Shown here in pieces: positions 51,061-60,718 of a stretch of 64,000 nt of DNA. A model generated the notes under the pieces. That model did not search any database and had not been told where the DNA came from. It saw nothing but the letters and a program-made list of their open reading frames with translations. The DNA lies in assembly GCF_002215035.1 (NCBI RefSeq), contig NZ_NKFP01000006.1, positions 3,687,080 through 3,751,079 of the forward strand, given 5' to 3'. The DNA is from Leptolyngbya ohadii IS1. Lineage in GTDB: Bacteria > Cyanobacteriota > Cyanobacteriia > Elainellales > Elainellaceae. The translations under genes were made by a program, and so were the position numbers. The number at the start of each line of letters is the position of its first letter. Within the stretch, counting starts at the first letter, position 1.

Positions 51061-53142
51061 TCAAGCCTGAGCTATTGACCCCTGCACTCGACCGTTAAGC
51101 TGACTATTCACGATCGCCGCCACTTCCGCCAGTAAGCTACTGGGGTCGATCGGTTTAGAAAGGTGCTGCTGAAATCCGGCAGCGAGAATGCGGCTTCGCT
51201 CCTCGGCTCTGGAATAGGCAGTCAGGGCGATCGCCGGAATCGCGGCACAGCAGGGCAGGGTGCGAATCTTTTCGATTAGCGTATAGCCATCCTGATTCGG
51301 CATTCCAATGTCGCTAATCAGCAGATCCGGCTTAGCTGCATTGAGGGCATCCAGGGCAGTATCCACCGAGTCGGCAACCGTTACCGTTGCGCCTGCTTCG
51401 TTCAGCAGAAAGGTGAGCAGTTGACGGGCATCTGCCTCATCATCAACCACCAGCACCTTTAAGCCATCCAGCCGAGAGGGAGCCGATCCCATGCTGGAGG
51501 GCGGATTGGGCGCAGAGCGCAATAGGGGCAGACGCACCGTGAATCGGGAACCCTGATTTTCTCCTTCACTATTTGCCTCGATCGTGCCGTGATGCTGTTC
51601 GACCAGGTGACGCACGATCGCCAATCCCAGCCCTAAGCCATTATGCGATCGGGTAGTGGTACTGTCTGCCTGCCGGAACCGCTCAAAGACGTAGGGCAGA
51701 AACGCTGGACTGATACCCGCTCCGTTGTCGATCACGTCGATTACGACACAGCGATCGGTTTCAAAGGAAACATTTGCCCTGGGGGGTGCGACCTGGGAGA
51801 GGGATGCCATCTTTTCTGGAATCGGTTCGACTGCCAATCGCAGGGTCACGGTTCCCCCTTCCGCTGTAAACTTCACCGCATTCGTCAGCAAATTCCACAT
51901 CACCTGCTGAAGCCGCACCGAGTCGCCCCACACCTGCGCGGTCGTCGTCTCGAAATTGGGAACTAGCTCGATCGCCTTTGCGGTTGCGGCGGGTTGCACT
52001 GCGTTTAGCGCTGCTTCAGCAACGGTCTTCAGGGTGGTAGATGCACAATTAAGCTGAAGCTTGCCGCGAATGATGCGCGAAACATCCAGAATATCGTCAA
52101 TTAACTGTGCCTGCGAGGTGGCATTGCGTTCAATGATTTCCAGGGCGCGGTGGGTTGTTGGCTCGTCGTATTTGCGCGTGCGAAGCAGCCGTGACCAACC
52201 CAGCATTGCGTTTAGGGGTGTCCGCAGCTCGTGAGACAGAATCGCAAGAAACTCGTCCTTCATCCGGTTGCTGGCTTCCGCCTCCTGACGGGCAGCCTGT
52301 TCGCGAATCATCTGTGCCTGCACCGCCTCCGCCTGCTTCTGCTCCGTAATGTCTTCGATCGTTCCCACATAGCCGATCATTTCCCCCTGATCCGATCGCA
52401 TGGGGGCAGAGCGCACACAAACCCAGCGTTCCTCATCTGCCTCAGACGACTGGAAGCGAAACTGCTCAATATAGTCCTCCGACTGCCGCAGGTGAGCCGC
52501 CCAGCTTGCCACTGCCAACCTCTGATCGTCGGGATGCACTGCCTGAAGCCAGCCCTGCTCCAAAGATTCCGTCTCCTGTAAGCCGCAGATGTCCCAGAAG
52601 CGCGGATTGGCATAGGTGCAGTGCCCCTCTGTATCGGTCACGAACACGCCCACCGGGGAACAGGTACTTAGCAGGCGGAATCGCTCCTCCGTTGCCCGTA
52701 GCTCGGCATTCATCGCCTCAAGCCGCAGGGTCTGCTGCCGCAGTGCCTCGGTTTTCTTAAACAGATCAACAAAGACGGCAACCTTAGATTTGAGAATCGC
52801 CGGATCGATCGGCTTAATCAGGTAATCCACCGCACCCAGGGCATAGCCCTTAAACATAAACTGCTCGTTGTTGCTGAATGCCGTCAGAAAAATAATCGGC
52901 GTCTGGCGCGATCGGGCACGGCTGCGGATCAGGGTTGCCGTTTCAAACCCGTCCATATCTGGCATCTGCACATCCAGCAGAATCACCGCAAAATCCTGGC
53001 TGAGCAAACAGCGCAGCGCCTCCGCCCCAGAATGTGCCTGTACCAGATTCTCCCCTAGCGGCTCCAGCAACGCCTCCAGCGCCAAAAGATTCTCCGGCTG
53101 ATCATCGACAAGCAAAATGTTTACGCGGGACTCAGACGGCAT
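51061..53142 (-). CDS. Hybrid sensor histidine kinase, REC-PAS-HisKA-HATPase-REC
   Basis: This encodes 693 residues. Receiver ~6-125 (ILLVDDQPENLLALEALL, VILLDVQMPDMDGF, LIKPIDP); PAS ~150-270 (VGVFVTDTEGHCTYANPRF, with FRFQSSEADEERWV); HisKA ([24 protein letters not shown]); HATPase (VMWNLLTNAVKFTA, DVIDNGAGISP, GLGLGLAIVRHL); receiver ~560-680 (VLVVDDEADARQLL, LLISDIGMPNQDGY, LSKPIDP). All phosphotransfer residues are present, so a phosphorelay His-to-Asp within one protein is possible. It is soluble. It is the last gene of a run cheB-cheR-CHASE3 kinase on the same strand (12 bp after cheB). The HisKA core is close to that of the kinase at 48639. Confidence 0.9.
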   Translation of the reverse strand: MPSESRVNILLVDDQPENLLALEALLEPLGENLVQAHSGAEALRCLLSQDFAVILLDVQMPDMDGFETATLIRSRARSRQTPIIFLTAFSNNEQFMFKGYALGAVDYLIKPIDPAILKSKVAVFVDLFKKTEALRQQTLRLEAMNAELRATEERFRLLSTCSPVGVFVTDTEGHCTYANPRFWDICGLQETESLEQGWLQAVHPDDQRLAVASWAAHLRQSEDYIEQFRFQSSEADEERWVCVRSAPMRSDQGEMIGYVGTIEDITEQKQAEAVQAQMIREQAARQEAEASNRMKDEFLAILSHELRTPLNAMLGWSRLLRTRKYDEPTTHRALEIIERNATSQAQLIDDILDVSRIIRGKLQLNCASTTLKTVAEAALNAVQPAATAKAIELVPNFETTTAQVWGDSVRLQQVMWNLLTNAVKFTAEGGTVTLRLAVEPIPEKMASLSQVAPPRANVSFETDRCVVIDVIDNGAGISPAFLPYVFERFRQADSTTTRSHNGLGLGLAIVRHLVEQHHGTIEANSEGENQGSRFTVRLPLLRSAPNPPSSMGSAPSRLDGLKVLVVDDEADARQLLTFLLNEAGATVTVADSVDTALDALNAAKPDLLISDIGMPNQDGYTLIEKIRTLPCCAAIPAIALTAYSRAEERSRILAAGFQQHLSKPIDPSSLLAEVAAIVNSQLNGRVQGSIAQA

Positions 53143-53154
53143 AGCTTAGCTCAG

Positions 53155-53718
53155 TTAGGGATTGCACAGGCGAATCAGGCAAGGTGCAATTTGGTCAAGG
53201 GGAAGTATCCAGTTTACCGAAACAGAGGCGATCGCCGCTTCGGGCATCACAGGACTATCCGCAGTGCGGGGATCTTGAACGATCGCAACCCCCCCATTGG
53301 CTTTTAGTTTGGACAGCCCCCGGCTTCCATCCTGATTGGCACCCGTCATCACCACCCCGACCACTTGGCTACCGTAGACCTCCGCTGCCGACTCAAACAG
53401 AACATCGATCGACGGACGCGCATAGGACACAGGATCATCGGTAGAAAGGGAAAAATGTCCTGCCTCTACCAGCAAATGATAGTCCGCAGGTGCAAGATAA
53501 ATCCATCCGGGCTGAATTTCATCCTTGTCTTCAACTTCTCGAATCGGTAGGGAAACAAACTGCTGAAGAAAGCAGGGCAAAGTGTGATCCGACTCCTTAT
53601 GACGATGCTGCACGATCGCGATCGGTGCTGGAAAATGTCCTGGTAAACTTCCTAGCACAGTTCGCAGTGCGGACAATCCCCCCAGAGAAGTACCCATTAC
53701 GACTAGCCCTACCCCCAT
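53155..53718 (-). CDS. CheB-type protein-glutamate methylesterase domain, free-standing
   Basis: This encodes 187 residues. Only the methylesterase domain of CheB is present, without the usual N-terminal receiver. The catalytic Ser-His-Asp triad is visible: MGTSLGGLSALR (Ser), AIVQHRHKES (His) and MTGANQDGSRGLSKL (Asp). In chemotaxis CheB demethylates receptors and opposes CheR. No receptor, CheA or CheW is in the window, but the neighbouring CHASE3 kinase may be the target. Its ATG overlaps the cheR stop by 1 bp (TAATG), so translation is coupled. Confidence 0.9.
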   Translation of the reverse strand: MGVGLVVMGTSLGGLSALRTVLGSLPGHFPAPIAIVQHRHKESDHTLPCFLQQFVSLPIREVEDKDEIQPGWIYLAPADYHLLVEAGHFSLSTDDPVSYARPSIDVLFESAAEVYGSQVVGVVMTGANQDGSRGLSKLKANGGVAIVQDPRTADSPVMPEAAIASVSVNWILPLDQIAPCLIRLCNP

Positions 53719-54545
53719 TAGTTCCGCCTCCGGTATAGTTTCTGCCCTTTGGCAATTTCCTCATAGTCTGTCTCATGGGGTGTAAAGCGAATCGATTCCT
53801 GCTTCCCTAGACCGAGAATACCAAATTTGCACAAACTATTATAAAAAAGCTGATGCACCTGCTGTTGCAGGGTGTGATTGAAATAAATCAGAACGTTGCG
53901 ACACAAAATGACGTTGAATTCATTAAACGATCGATCCGTCACAAGATTATGCTGGGCAAAAACCAGATGTTCCTTTAAAGACGATCGAAAGATAGCGTTT
54001 TGATGATCAGCAGTATAGTATTCGGAAAACGATCGCTTGCCGCCCGCCTTCAGGTAAAGCTGGGTGTATTCCTGCATTCTATCCAGCGGAAAAATCCCGC
54101 TCCGGGCGGTCTGCAATACCTGCTCATTCGTGTCTGTAGCATAGATGCGGCAGCGATGGTAAATGCCCTCTTCCTGCAACAGAATTGCCATTGAATAGAC
54201 TTCCTGCCCGGTGGAGCAGCCCGCGTGCCAGATACGGATAAAAGGATAGGTTCGCAGGAGTGGCACTGCCTGTTCCCGAAATGCCGTATAGAAGCTGGGG
54301 TCGCGAAACATACTCGTCGTGTTGACGGTCAGCCCCAGCAGCAGGCGATCGAGACAGGCGCGATCGTGCAGAATCCGTTCCTGGAGTGCCGAAACCGTGT
54401 GCAGCCCCTCATTCTGCATAAAATTCCGAACCCGCCGCTTCAGGGACGAGGCAGCATAGTTGCGAAAATCGTACCCATAATAGCGATGCACTGCTTCCAG
54501 CAGCAGTTGAACCTCGATATCCTCCAGCGTTGGAGCGGTTGTCAT
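53718..54545 (-). CDS. CheR-type protein-glutamate methyltransferase
   Basis: This encodes 275 residues from ATG 54545; the frame stays open to 54761, but those residues do not resemble the family. The N-terminal helical domain (LEDIEVQLLLEAVHRYYGYDFRNYA) and the SAM-binding domain are present: IRIWHAGCSTGQEVYSMAILL (motif I), IYATDTNEQVLQTARSGIF and FNVILCRNVLIYFNHTL (the NVLIYF motif typical of CheR). The enzyme methylates glutamates of receptors with SAM. It is followed directly by cheB (1-bp overlap) and is 267 bp downstream of the CHASE3 kinase. A conserved C-terminal segment (FTPHETDYEEIAKGQKLYRR) follows. The trio looks like a non-motility adaptation module. Confidence 0.93.
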   Translation of the reverse strand: MTTAPTLEDIEVQLLLEAVHRYYGYDFRNYAASSLKRRVRNFMQNEGLHTVSALQERILHDRACLDRLLLGLTVNTTSMFRDPSFYTAFREQAVPLLRTYPFIRIWHAGCSTGQEVYSMAILLQEEGIYHRCRIYATDTNEQVLQTARSGIFPLDRMQEYTQLYLKAGGKRSFSEYYTADHQNAIFRSSLKEHLVFAQHNLVTDRSFNEFNVILCRNVLIYFNHTLQQQVHQLFYNSLCKFGILGLGKQESIRFTPHETDYEEIAKGQKLYRRRN

Positions 54546-54729
54546 GGAAGTTGCCAGAGACACAAATAAATGGGATATGGACAATTTGCTTTGTTTAGTT
54601 TGGCGATCGTTCCTCCAAAAATCCAGCCTCCTGAAGTAGATTTTTGCTCTACCCGAAGTTGAGGACTGCTGAATTCCCACGTAGAGCGTTGAACAAGGAG
54701 AGCCTAGAGGAGTGGGATAGAACCTGATA

Positions 54730-54752
54730 GGCGGGCAAGATGCCCACCCCAC
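54730..54752. repeat. GGCGGGCAAGATGCCCACCCC interspersed repeat
   Basis: A perfect GGGCA-AGA-TGCCC hairpin lies in the intergenic region between the CHASE3 kinase and cheR. Similar words lie at 3842-3880, 15739-15760 and 44181-44211. Confidence 0.6.
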
Positions 54753-54812
54753 CAGAAACACAGCTAATTTTGCTCAGCAAAACAACAATCTCCCCTGCTC
54801 CCCACTCACCGC

Positions 54813-57800
54813 CTACCGATACAGCCAAACCCGCAACAGCGAAACCAACTGCTCCGTATCCACCGGCTTCGTAATATAGTCCGATGCTCCCGCTTCGATA
54901 CACTTTTCCCGATCGCCCTGCATTGCCTTTGCGGTGAGCGCGATGATGGGCAGATTGCGAAATTCGTTAATCTCGCGGATTGCTACTGTGGTTTCGTAGC
55001 CGTCCATCTCCGGCATCATAATATCCATCAACACCACGTTCACGCCAGGATTCGCTTGCAGCATCTCAATTCCATCTCTGCCGTTTTCTGCAAAGATGAT
55101 CTGCATCTGGTATCGCTCTAATAAACTGGTTAGCGCAAAGATATTCCGCACATCATCATCAATAATCAAAACTTTCTTACCAGCCAGCACTGGATCGGTT
55201 TGGCGCAGCTGCTCCAGAATTTCGCGGTTTTCCTGCGATAGGTTTGCCTGAACCCGATGCAAAAACAGGGCAGTTTCATCAAGGAGACGTTCGGGCGATC
55301 GCACGTCTTTAATAATGATGCTTTCGGCAAGGCGGCGAAGCTGGGTTTCCTCCTGGCGCGTCAGTTCCTTTCCGGTGTAGACAATAATTGGCAGGCGGGA
55401 CAGGCGAAGATCTTGCTTGATTTGCTCGATCAGGTCCAACCCGCTCATGTCAGGCAATCCCAGATCCAGCACCACACAGTCAAAAGACTGCGATCGCAGT
55501 AGATTTAATGCCTCTGCGCCTGTTCCCACTGCGGTACTCTGCACGTCCTCGCCTTTGCCGATTAGCTCAATCATGCTGCGTGCCTGAATTGGATCGTCCT
55601 CAATCACCATGAGCTGTTTAACGGGACGATCGACGTAGCTGCGGATATCCTTCAGGCTTTGGGTGAGGGTTTCGGTGGAAATGGGCTTTTGCAGATGGGC
55701 AATCGCTCCCAGATGGAAGCCGCGTGACTGCCGATCCTCCACGGACAGAATGTGAATTGGAATATGGCGAGTGCTGGAATTGTGCTTCAGGCGATCGAGA
55801 ACCGTCCAGCCGTCCATATCGGGCAGGCGAATATCCAGCAAAATCGCGTTGGGCAGAAACTGTTCCGCCAGGGCAATTCCCGGTTTGCCGCGCAGCGCAA
55901 TCAGCACTTTAAAGCCCTGCTGCCGTGCCATGTCGAGCAAAATTCGGGCAAAGTTCACGTCATCCTCAATCACCAGCAAAATGCGATCGCCGGAGTGGAG
56001 GTTGGTGCGATCGTCGTCGATTTCCTGCGAGGGGAGAGGGGGAGTCGGGGAGGGAGGGAGTGGAGGAGTGGGGGAGGAAGCAATCACGGAGGGGGTTAGT
56101 TCGGGAGCAAGCTGGTAGGCAGGGGAAGAGTTGCTGGGGTTAGAGGCGATCGTCTGCTGCCGATTTTGCGATTCCCGACCGGACGATTCCCGACCGAACG
56201 ATTCCCGACTTTGAAATTCCTGACCGGCTATTTCCTCATAGAAGAATGGCTGATCCGACGTGCCCTGATAGATTTCCGGCAGATACAGGGTGAAGATGCT
56301 GCCCTGTCCGGGCTGACTCACCAGAACGATCGAGCCACCGAGCAGCTGTGCCAGCTCCAAACTAATGGAAAGTCCCAGTCCTGTTCCGCCATACTTGCGG
56401 CTGGTGGTGCCGTCTGCCTGCTGGAATGCCTCGAAGATAATGCGCTGCTTGTCTGCGGGAATGCCAATCCCCGTATCGGTGACGGCAAAGGCAATTTGCT
56501 GATTTGCGGCAGGCGTAATCTGAACGGTGACGCTGCCCTGATCCGTGAACTTAAACGCATTCGACAGCAGATTTTTCAGAATTTGCTGCACCCGCTTGGC
56601 ATCAGTGACGATCGATCGCGGTAAAGTTTCAGCCAGTTCGATCGTAAAAGCTAAGCCTTTGCTGAGTGCCACCTGGCGGAAGAGGCGTTCCAGATCGCCC
56701 TTAATTTCCAGGAAGGTCACGGGCTGTGGATCGATCGCCATGGTGCCGGATTCGATCTTCGCCAGATCCAGAATGTCGTTAATTAGCTCCAGCAGATCGG
56801 TTCCCGCCGAATAGATCGTGCGGCTGTATTCCACCTGTTTATCGCTCAGGTTGCCATCGCCGTTGTCGCCCAGCATCTTCGCCAAAATCAGCAAACTGTT
56901 GAGCGGCGTCCGCAGTTCGTGGGACATATTCGCCAGGAATTCCGACTTGTATTTAGAGGACAGGGCAAGCTGTTCCGCCTTTTCCTCGATCGCCTGTCGT
57001 GCCAGATCGATTTCCTGATTTTTGCGTTCTACTTCCCGTTTCTGGGTTTCCAGCAGTTCGGCTTTTTCCTCCAGCTCTTCGTTAAGCTGCTGCAATTCCT
57101 CGTTGGACTGCTGCAATTCTTCCTGCTGCTGTTTCAAAAGCAGTTCCGATTCCTGTAGGGTCTGCGCCTGCTCTGCCAGCTGCTGGTTAGTCTGGATCAG
57201 TTCTTCCTGCTGTTCCTGGAGCTGAACTGTGAGCGATTGGGATTCCTCCAGCAGTTCCCCTGTCCGGGCGTAGGCGGCGATCGCATTCAGCATCACCCCC
57301 AGCTGTGCAGCGGCATCTTCTAAAAGCGTCAAACGCTGAGGCGTAAACCGATAAAGCGACGCAAACTCCATCACCCCCCGTACATCTGCTTCATAGACGA
57401 TCGGCAGCACAATTACGTTAACGGGCTGTACCGCTCCTAAGCCGGACTGAATTTGCGTGTAGTCTCCCGGCACGTCGGTCAGCAAAATTCGCTGCTTTTC
57501 CAGGGCACACTGCCCCACCAGCCCCTCGCCAAGCTGAAACTGATTTGCCAGATGCTTGCGTTCACGGTAGGCATAGCTGCCCAACAGCCTGAGGACAGGC
57601 GAATCTTCGTGGGTATCAAGCAGATAAAATACGCCCTGCTGTGCCTCCACTAGCGGAGCCAGCTTTGCCAGAACTCGCCGCGCCATTTCCGCTAAATTCC
57701 GCTCCCCCTGAAGCAGTTGGGAAAGATCCGCCAGATTTGATTTCAGCCATCGCTGTTCGTCATTACGGGCAATCGTCTCGCGCAGGTTGGCAATCATCTG

Positions 57801-58553
57801 GTTAAAGGTGCGCGTCAGTACCCCAATCTCATCGCGGGACGGATTGTGGGGCAGATCCACGGACAGATCACCCTCCGAAATTTTTTCTGCCACGCCCGAA
57901 AGCTGGGTGAGCGGACGGGAAATACTGCGCGACAGCAAATAGCCAATCAGCGCCAGCAGCACAAAGGATGCCGGAATACCAATACCGATCGATGCAAATG
58001 CCTCTCGTACCGACTGCTGAGTTGCCCCACTGCGCTGCTGCAAAAGCCGCTGTTCTTCTGCCTCTATGGCGCTAAAAACCTGGCGAATTTCGTTGCCAAC
58101 CTGCAACCCTCGATCGCCTGCCAGGATAAACTGCCTCGCCCCCTCAATGCCCTGCGACTGCCGCAGTTCAATTCCCCGCTCCAGGCGGTTAGCCCGCTCT
58201 TCCAGCAACGGTTCCAGCGTTCGGAGCCGCTCCTGCTGCCGGGGATTGTCTGACATCAGCTCTTGCAGCCGATCGAACTGCTGCTGAAGGTTCTGATTCG
58301 CAGCCTCATAGGGTTCTAGAAAACGCCGATCGCCTGTAATCAGATAGCTCCGCTGCCCCGATTCAGCATTACGGATTTGGGCTTCGACCTCTCGCAACTG
58401 TGCCAGCACTGAATAGGTATGGCTTTCCCAGCGGGAATTATCGACCAGATCGCGAGTCGTGCGATAGGCAATTAACCCGATTGTACTAACAGCAGCTAAA
58501 CCCAGCCCGAAGGCAATAGCAATCTTGGTGCGGATTCTCAGACGACTCAACAT
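54813..58553 (-). CDS. CHASE3-HAMP-GAF hybrid histidine kinase with three receivers
   Basis: This encodes 1246 residues. Order: TM1 ([20 protein letters not shown]), CHASE3 sensor (~35-175, periplasmic: [21 protein letters not shown]), TM2 ([17 protein letters not shown]), HAMP ([21 protein letters not shown]), GAF (~280-430), long coiled coil rich in Gln/Glu (~440-545), HisKA ([20 protein letters not shown]), HATPase ([36 protein letters not shown]), a Pro/Ser linker, and three receivers (phospho-acceptors in [25 protein letters not shown] and [12 protein letters not shown]). The Pro/Ser linker is encoded by a G-rich tandem repeat (56029-56085). It heads the cheR-cheB-kinase set. The closest experimentally known relatives are CHASE3 kinases linked to CheR/CheB in multidomain sensory systems. 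Confidence 0.92.
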   Translation of the reverse strand: MLSRLRIRTKIAIAFGLGLAAVSTIGLIAYRTTRDLVDNSRWESHTYSVLAQLREVEAQIRNAESGQRSYLITGDRRFLEPYEAANQNLQQQFDRLQELMSDNPRQQERLRTLEPLLEERANRLERGIELRQSQGIEGARQFILAGDRGLQVGNEIRQVFSAIEAEEQRLLQQRSGATQQSVREAFASIGIGIPASFVLLALIGYLLSRSISRPLTQLSGVAEKISEGDLSVDLPHNPSRDEIGVLTRTFNQMIANLRETIARNDEQRWLKSNLADLSQLLQGERNLAEMARRVLAKLAPLVEAQQGVFYLLDTHEDSPVLRLLGSYAYRERKHLANQFQLGEGLVGQCALEKQRILLTDVPGDYTQIQSGLGAVQPVNVIVLPIVYEADVRGVMEFASLYRFTPQRLTLLEDAAAQLGVMLNAIAAYARTGELLEESQSLTVQLQEQQEELIQTNQQLAEQAQTLQESELLLKQQQEELQQSNEELQQLNEELEEKAELLETQKREVERKNQEIDLARQAIEEKAEQLALSSKYKSEFLANMSHELRTPLNSLLILAKMLGDNGDGNLSDKQVEYSRTIYSAGTDLLELINDILDLAKIESGTMAIDPQPVTFLEIKGDLERLFRQVALSKGLAFTIELAETLPRSIVTDAKRVQQILKNLLSNAFKFTDQGSVTVQITPAANQQIAFAVTDTGIGIPADKQRIIFEAFQQADGTTSRKYGGTGLGLSISLELAQLLGGSIVLVSQPGQGSIFTLYLPEIYQGTSDQPFFYEEIAGQEFQSRESFGRESSGRESQNRQQTIASNPSNSSPAYQLAPELTPSVIASSPTPPLPPSPTPPLPSQEIDDDRTNLHSGDRILLVIEDDVNFARILLDMARQQGFKVLIALRGKPGIALAEQFLPNAILLDIRLPDMDGWTVLDRLKHNSSTRHIPIHILSVEDRQSRGFHLGAIAHLQKPISTETLTQSLKDIRSYVDRPVKQLMVIEDDPIQARSMIELIGKGEDVQSTAVGTGAEALNLLRSQSFDCVVLDLGLPDMSGLDLIEQIKQDLRLSRLPIIVYTGKELTRQEETQLRRLAESIIIKDVRSPERLLDETALFLHRVQANLSQENREILEQLRQTDPVLAGKKVLIIDDDVRNIFALTSLLERYQMQIIFAENGRDGIEMLQANPGVNVVLMDIMMPEMDGYETTVAIREINEFRNLPIIALTAKAMQGDREKCIEAGASDYITKPVDTEQLVSLLRVWLYR

Positions 58554-58762
58554 GGAAATCTATGGAAGACAAAGGGGCGTGAACGGGGGTGGAAACAGAA
58601 AAAGATTATCCTGATCCACACCACATTACTGCAACGCCCCCCGAAACCCTACCTCTCTAAGGGTAGGAATTTAGCAGCGTCATCCCGCTTTCTGCTGAGT
58701 TTTGCGACAGCGTTTAGAAGAAATGCTCAAAGAAAGGTTTAAAGGGACGCTCAAAGAAACAT

Positions 58763-60718
58763 TTAGAAGAACAGCCGGGTTCGCACCACGCCGATCACCA
58801 CATCCCGGTTGTCTGCATTGTGATTGGGAGCCGTCAGCCAGATGACCCCCGGCGTGATATCCATGCGATCTGAGAGGCGATAGCGGTAAAAGGCTTCGAT
58901 GTGCAGTGAGGTATCGGGATCGGCTTCCGCATCCGGCACACTGGCATCTACGCGGGTAAGTCGGGGTTCCATCCCCACTAAAATGCCGCCCAGATTACCG
59001 TCACCAAAGAGATCGGGAAACGATAGACTGCCTGCCCATGTCCAGACTTCCCCATCCCCTCTGCCAATATAGCGATGGTGGGAATAGCCAACCCAGCCGC
59101 CAAATGCCAGACCATCAGTAATATCGATCGTGCCGGATATCCCGTAGGAATTCGCAGATACAGGTCTGCCAAAGTCATCGTTTGCCGCATTGCTGCCCGT
59201 TGCCACCCCAAAGCTTGCTGCCTCCGGCGTGTAGGAATTGATATAGGTAAAGCCCACCGTAATCGAATCCGTGGGGTAAACGATAAATTGTGCCAGTGCT
59301 CCGTATTGCCCGTTGAACAGACCTGCTCCCGATTCTGCAATCGAGGCATTCGGCGTCAAATAGCCCAAGTTTAACTCCAGGCGATCGTCAAAGAAGAACT
59401 GCCGCAGACCTAAGCCAGTCCCGAAGGAGTAGTTGTAGATCGGATTTCGCAGTCCAAACAGGGAAACTGCGGTGCCGTCCAGATAGGGCGTGAGTTGGGT
59501 AGAGGCATCCAGATCGACAAAACCATTGCCTGTCCCTGCAATATAAACCGTCGTATCATCGCCGATCGGGAAAGCGTAGCGCAGCAGTGCCAGAATAAGC
59601 TCATTGTCGGTGCTACCATCAAACTCCAGACGTCCTTCGTTGGTTCCCAGAATTTCCGATAGGGGCTGGAAGTTGCCTGCCTGAAGGCGCGTGGTGAGCA
59701 GATCCTCTCCCGTAAAGCTGGTTAACAGATTCAGGCGGACTCGATAGCCAAAGGTAGGGTTACGCGGTGCCTGCTCCCCGTCTGCGGTATCCCCACTCAC
59801 AATGCTGGACAGTCCAAAAATGACTTCTCCTTCAAGCTTCGTTGTGGTGGAAAACTGGTTTGCCTCCAGCTCAGAGGTGCGGGCTTCCAGAGCATCAACC
59901 CGACCCCGCAGGGTACTGAGTTCCGCCGAAAATTCCTCTTGCAGTCGGCGCAGGGTTTCCAGATCTTCCTGGGTTGCCAGATTTGCCGTCGTCGAAGCCA
60001 AAATCTCAGAAATGCGATCGAGGCAGGCATTCAGTCCAGCCGCAAACTCGTAGCGAGTCAGGGCACGATTGCCGCGATAGGTCGAATCTGGATAGCCCAC
60101 AATACAGCCATAGCGCTCTACCAGCGACTGCAATGCCTGAAACGCCCAGTCGGTAGGCTGCACGTCCGAAAGTTGACTGACGGAAGTTACCTGTCCCATT
60201 GTCCCGCTGCCCGCAAAACTATCCGCAGGCTGGCTCATGAGATCATCCACACTGGAGATCGCAGTAGGCGTAGAAGCGATCGGACTGGCTAACGACGGAG
60301 CCGTGGCAGCAGGAACACTGGTGGCAGGAATGGATTGAGCAAGAATAGATTCAGCAGAAATAGATTCAGCAGAAATAGATTCAGCAGAAATAGATTCAGC
60401 AGAAATAGATTCAGGAACAGTCGTAGGAGCAGATTCAGCAATGGCAGAATGGGGCTGAGGCTGCACCGATTCAGAAATCAACTCAGAAATCGTATCCGGA
60501 GCCGGAGCAGAAGCTTCTAGCTCAGAAACCGCCTCAGAAGTCCCCGGTTCAGAAGTCTCCGGTTTAGGAGTTGCCGGATCAACTGTGAACTCAGAGACAG
60601 CTAAATCAGGCGAGACATTGGCGTTAGTCGGTTCACTGTCGATCGCCAGTGCAGGGGCACAGGTCAGGAGTCCGATGGTTAAGCTAAGCAGGGATGAACG
60701 CTGAAAAAATCGTTTCAT
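58763..60718 (-). CDS. SLH-domain OprB-like outer-membrane porin (iron-uptake porin type)
   Basis: This encodes 651 residues. A signal peptide (SSLLSLTIGLLTCAPALA) is followed by a ~130-residue Ser/Glu/Pro-rich region, an SLH domain (~180-245: VSQLSDVQPTDWAFQALQSL, GIVGYPDSTYRGNRALTRYEF-like), a coiled coil (~250-290) and a C-terminal beta-barrel (~300-651) ending with Phe (RTRLFF), the outer-membrane barrel signal. The SLH-coiled-coil-porin plan is common to abundant cyanobacterial porins. The low-complexity region contains five near-identical SISAE units from a 15-bp DNA repeat (60340-60413). SLH should bind the cell wall. It is alone; the 5' gap to the divergent side is 0.86 kb with no gene. 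Confidence 0.88.
   Translation of the reverse strand: MKRFFQRSSLLSLTIGLLTCAPALAIDSEPTNANVSPDLAVSEFTVDPATPKPETSEPGTSEAVSELEASAPAPDTISELISESVQPQPHSAIAESAPTTVPESISAESISAESISAESISAESILAQSIPATSVPAATAPSLASPIASTPTAISSVDDLMSQPADSFAGSGTMGQVTSVSQLSDVQPTDWAFQALQSLVERYGCIVGYPDSTYRGNRALTRYEFAAGLNACLDRISEILASTTANLATQEDLETLRRLQEEFSAELSTLRGRVDALEARTSELEANQFSTTTKLEGEVIFGLSSIVSGDTADGEQAPRNPTFGYRVRLNLLTSFTGEDLLTTRLQAGNFQPLSEILGTNEGRLEFDGSTDNELILALLRYAFPIGDDTTVYIAGTGNGFVDLDASTQLTPYLDGTAVSLFGLRNPIYNYSFGTGLGLRQFFFDDRLELNLGYLTPNASIAESGAGLFNGQYGALAQFIVYPTDSITVGFTYINSYTPEAASFGVATGSNAANDDFGRPVSANSYGISGTIDITDGLAFGGWVGYSHHRYIGRGDGEVWTWAGSLSFPDLFGDGNLGGILVGMEPRLTRVDASVPDAEADPDTSLHIEAFYRYRLSDRMDITPGVIWLTAPNHNADNRDVVIGVVRTRLFF
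60340..60413 (-). repeat. 15-bp tandem repeat (AGAAATAGATTCAGC) coding ISAES units in the porin
   Basis: About five head-to-tail copies, the first and last slightly changed, in frame with the porin gene. The product is (ISAES)n in the linker between signal peptide and SLH domain, so copy-number change would alter linker length without a frameshift. Confidence 0.9.
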
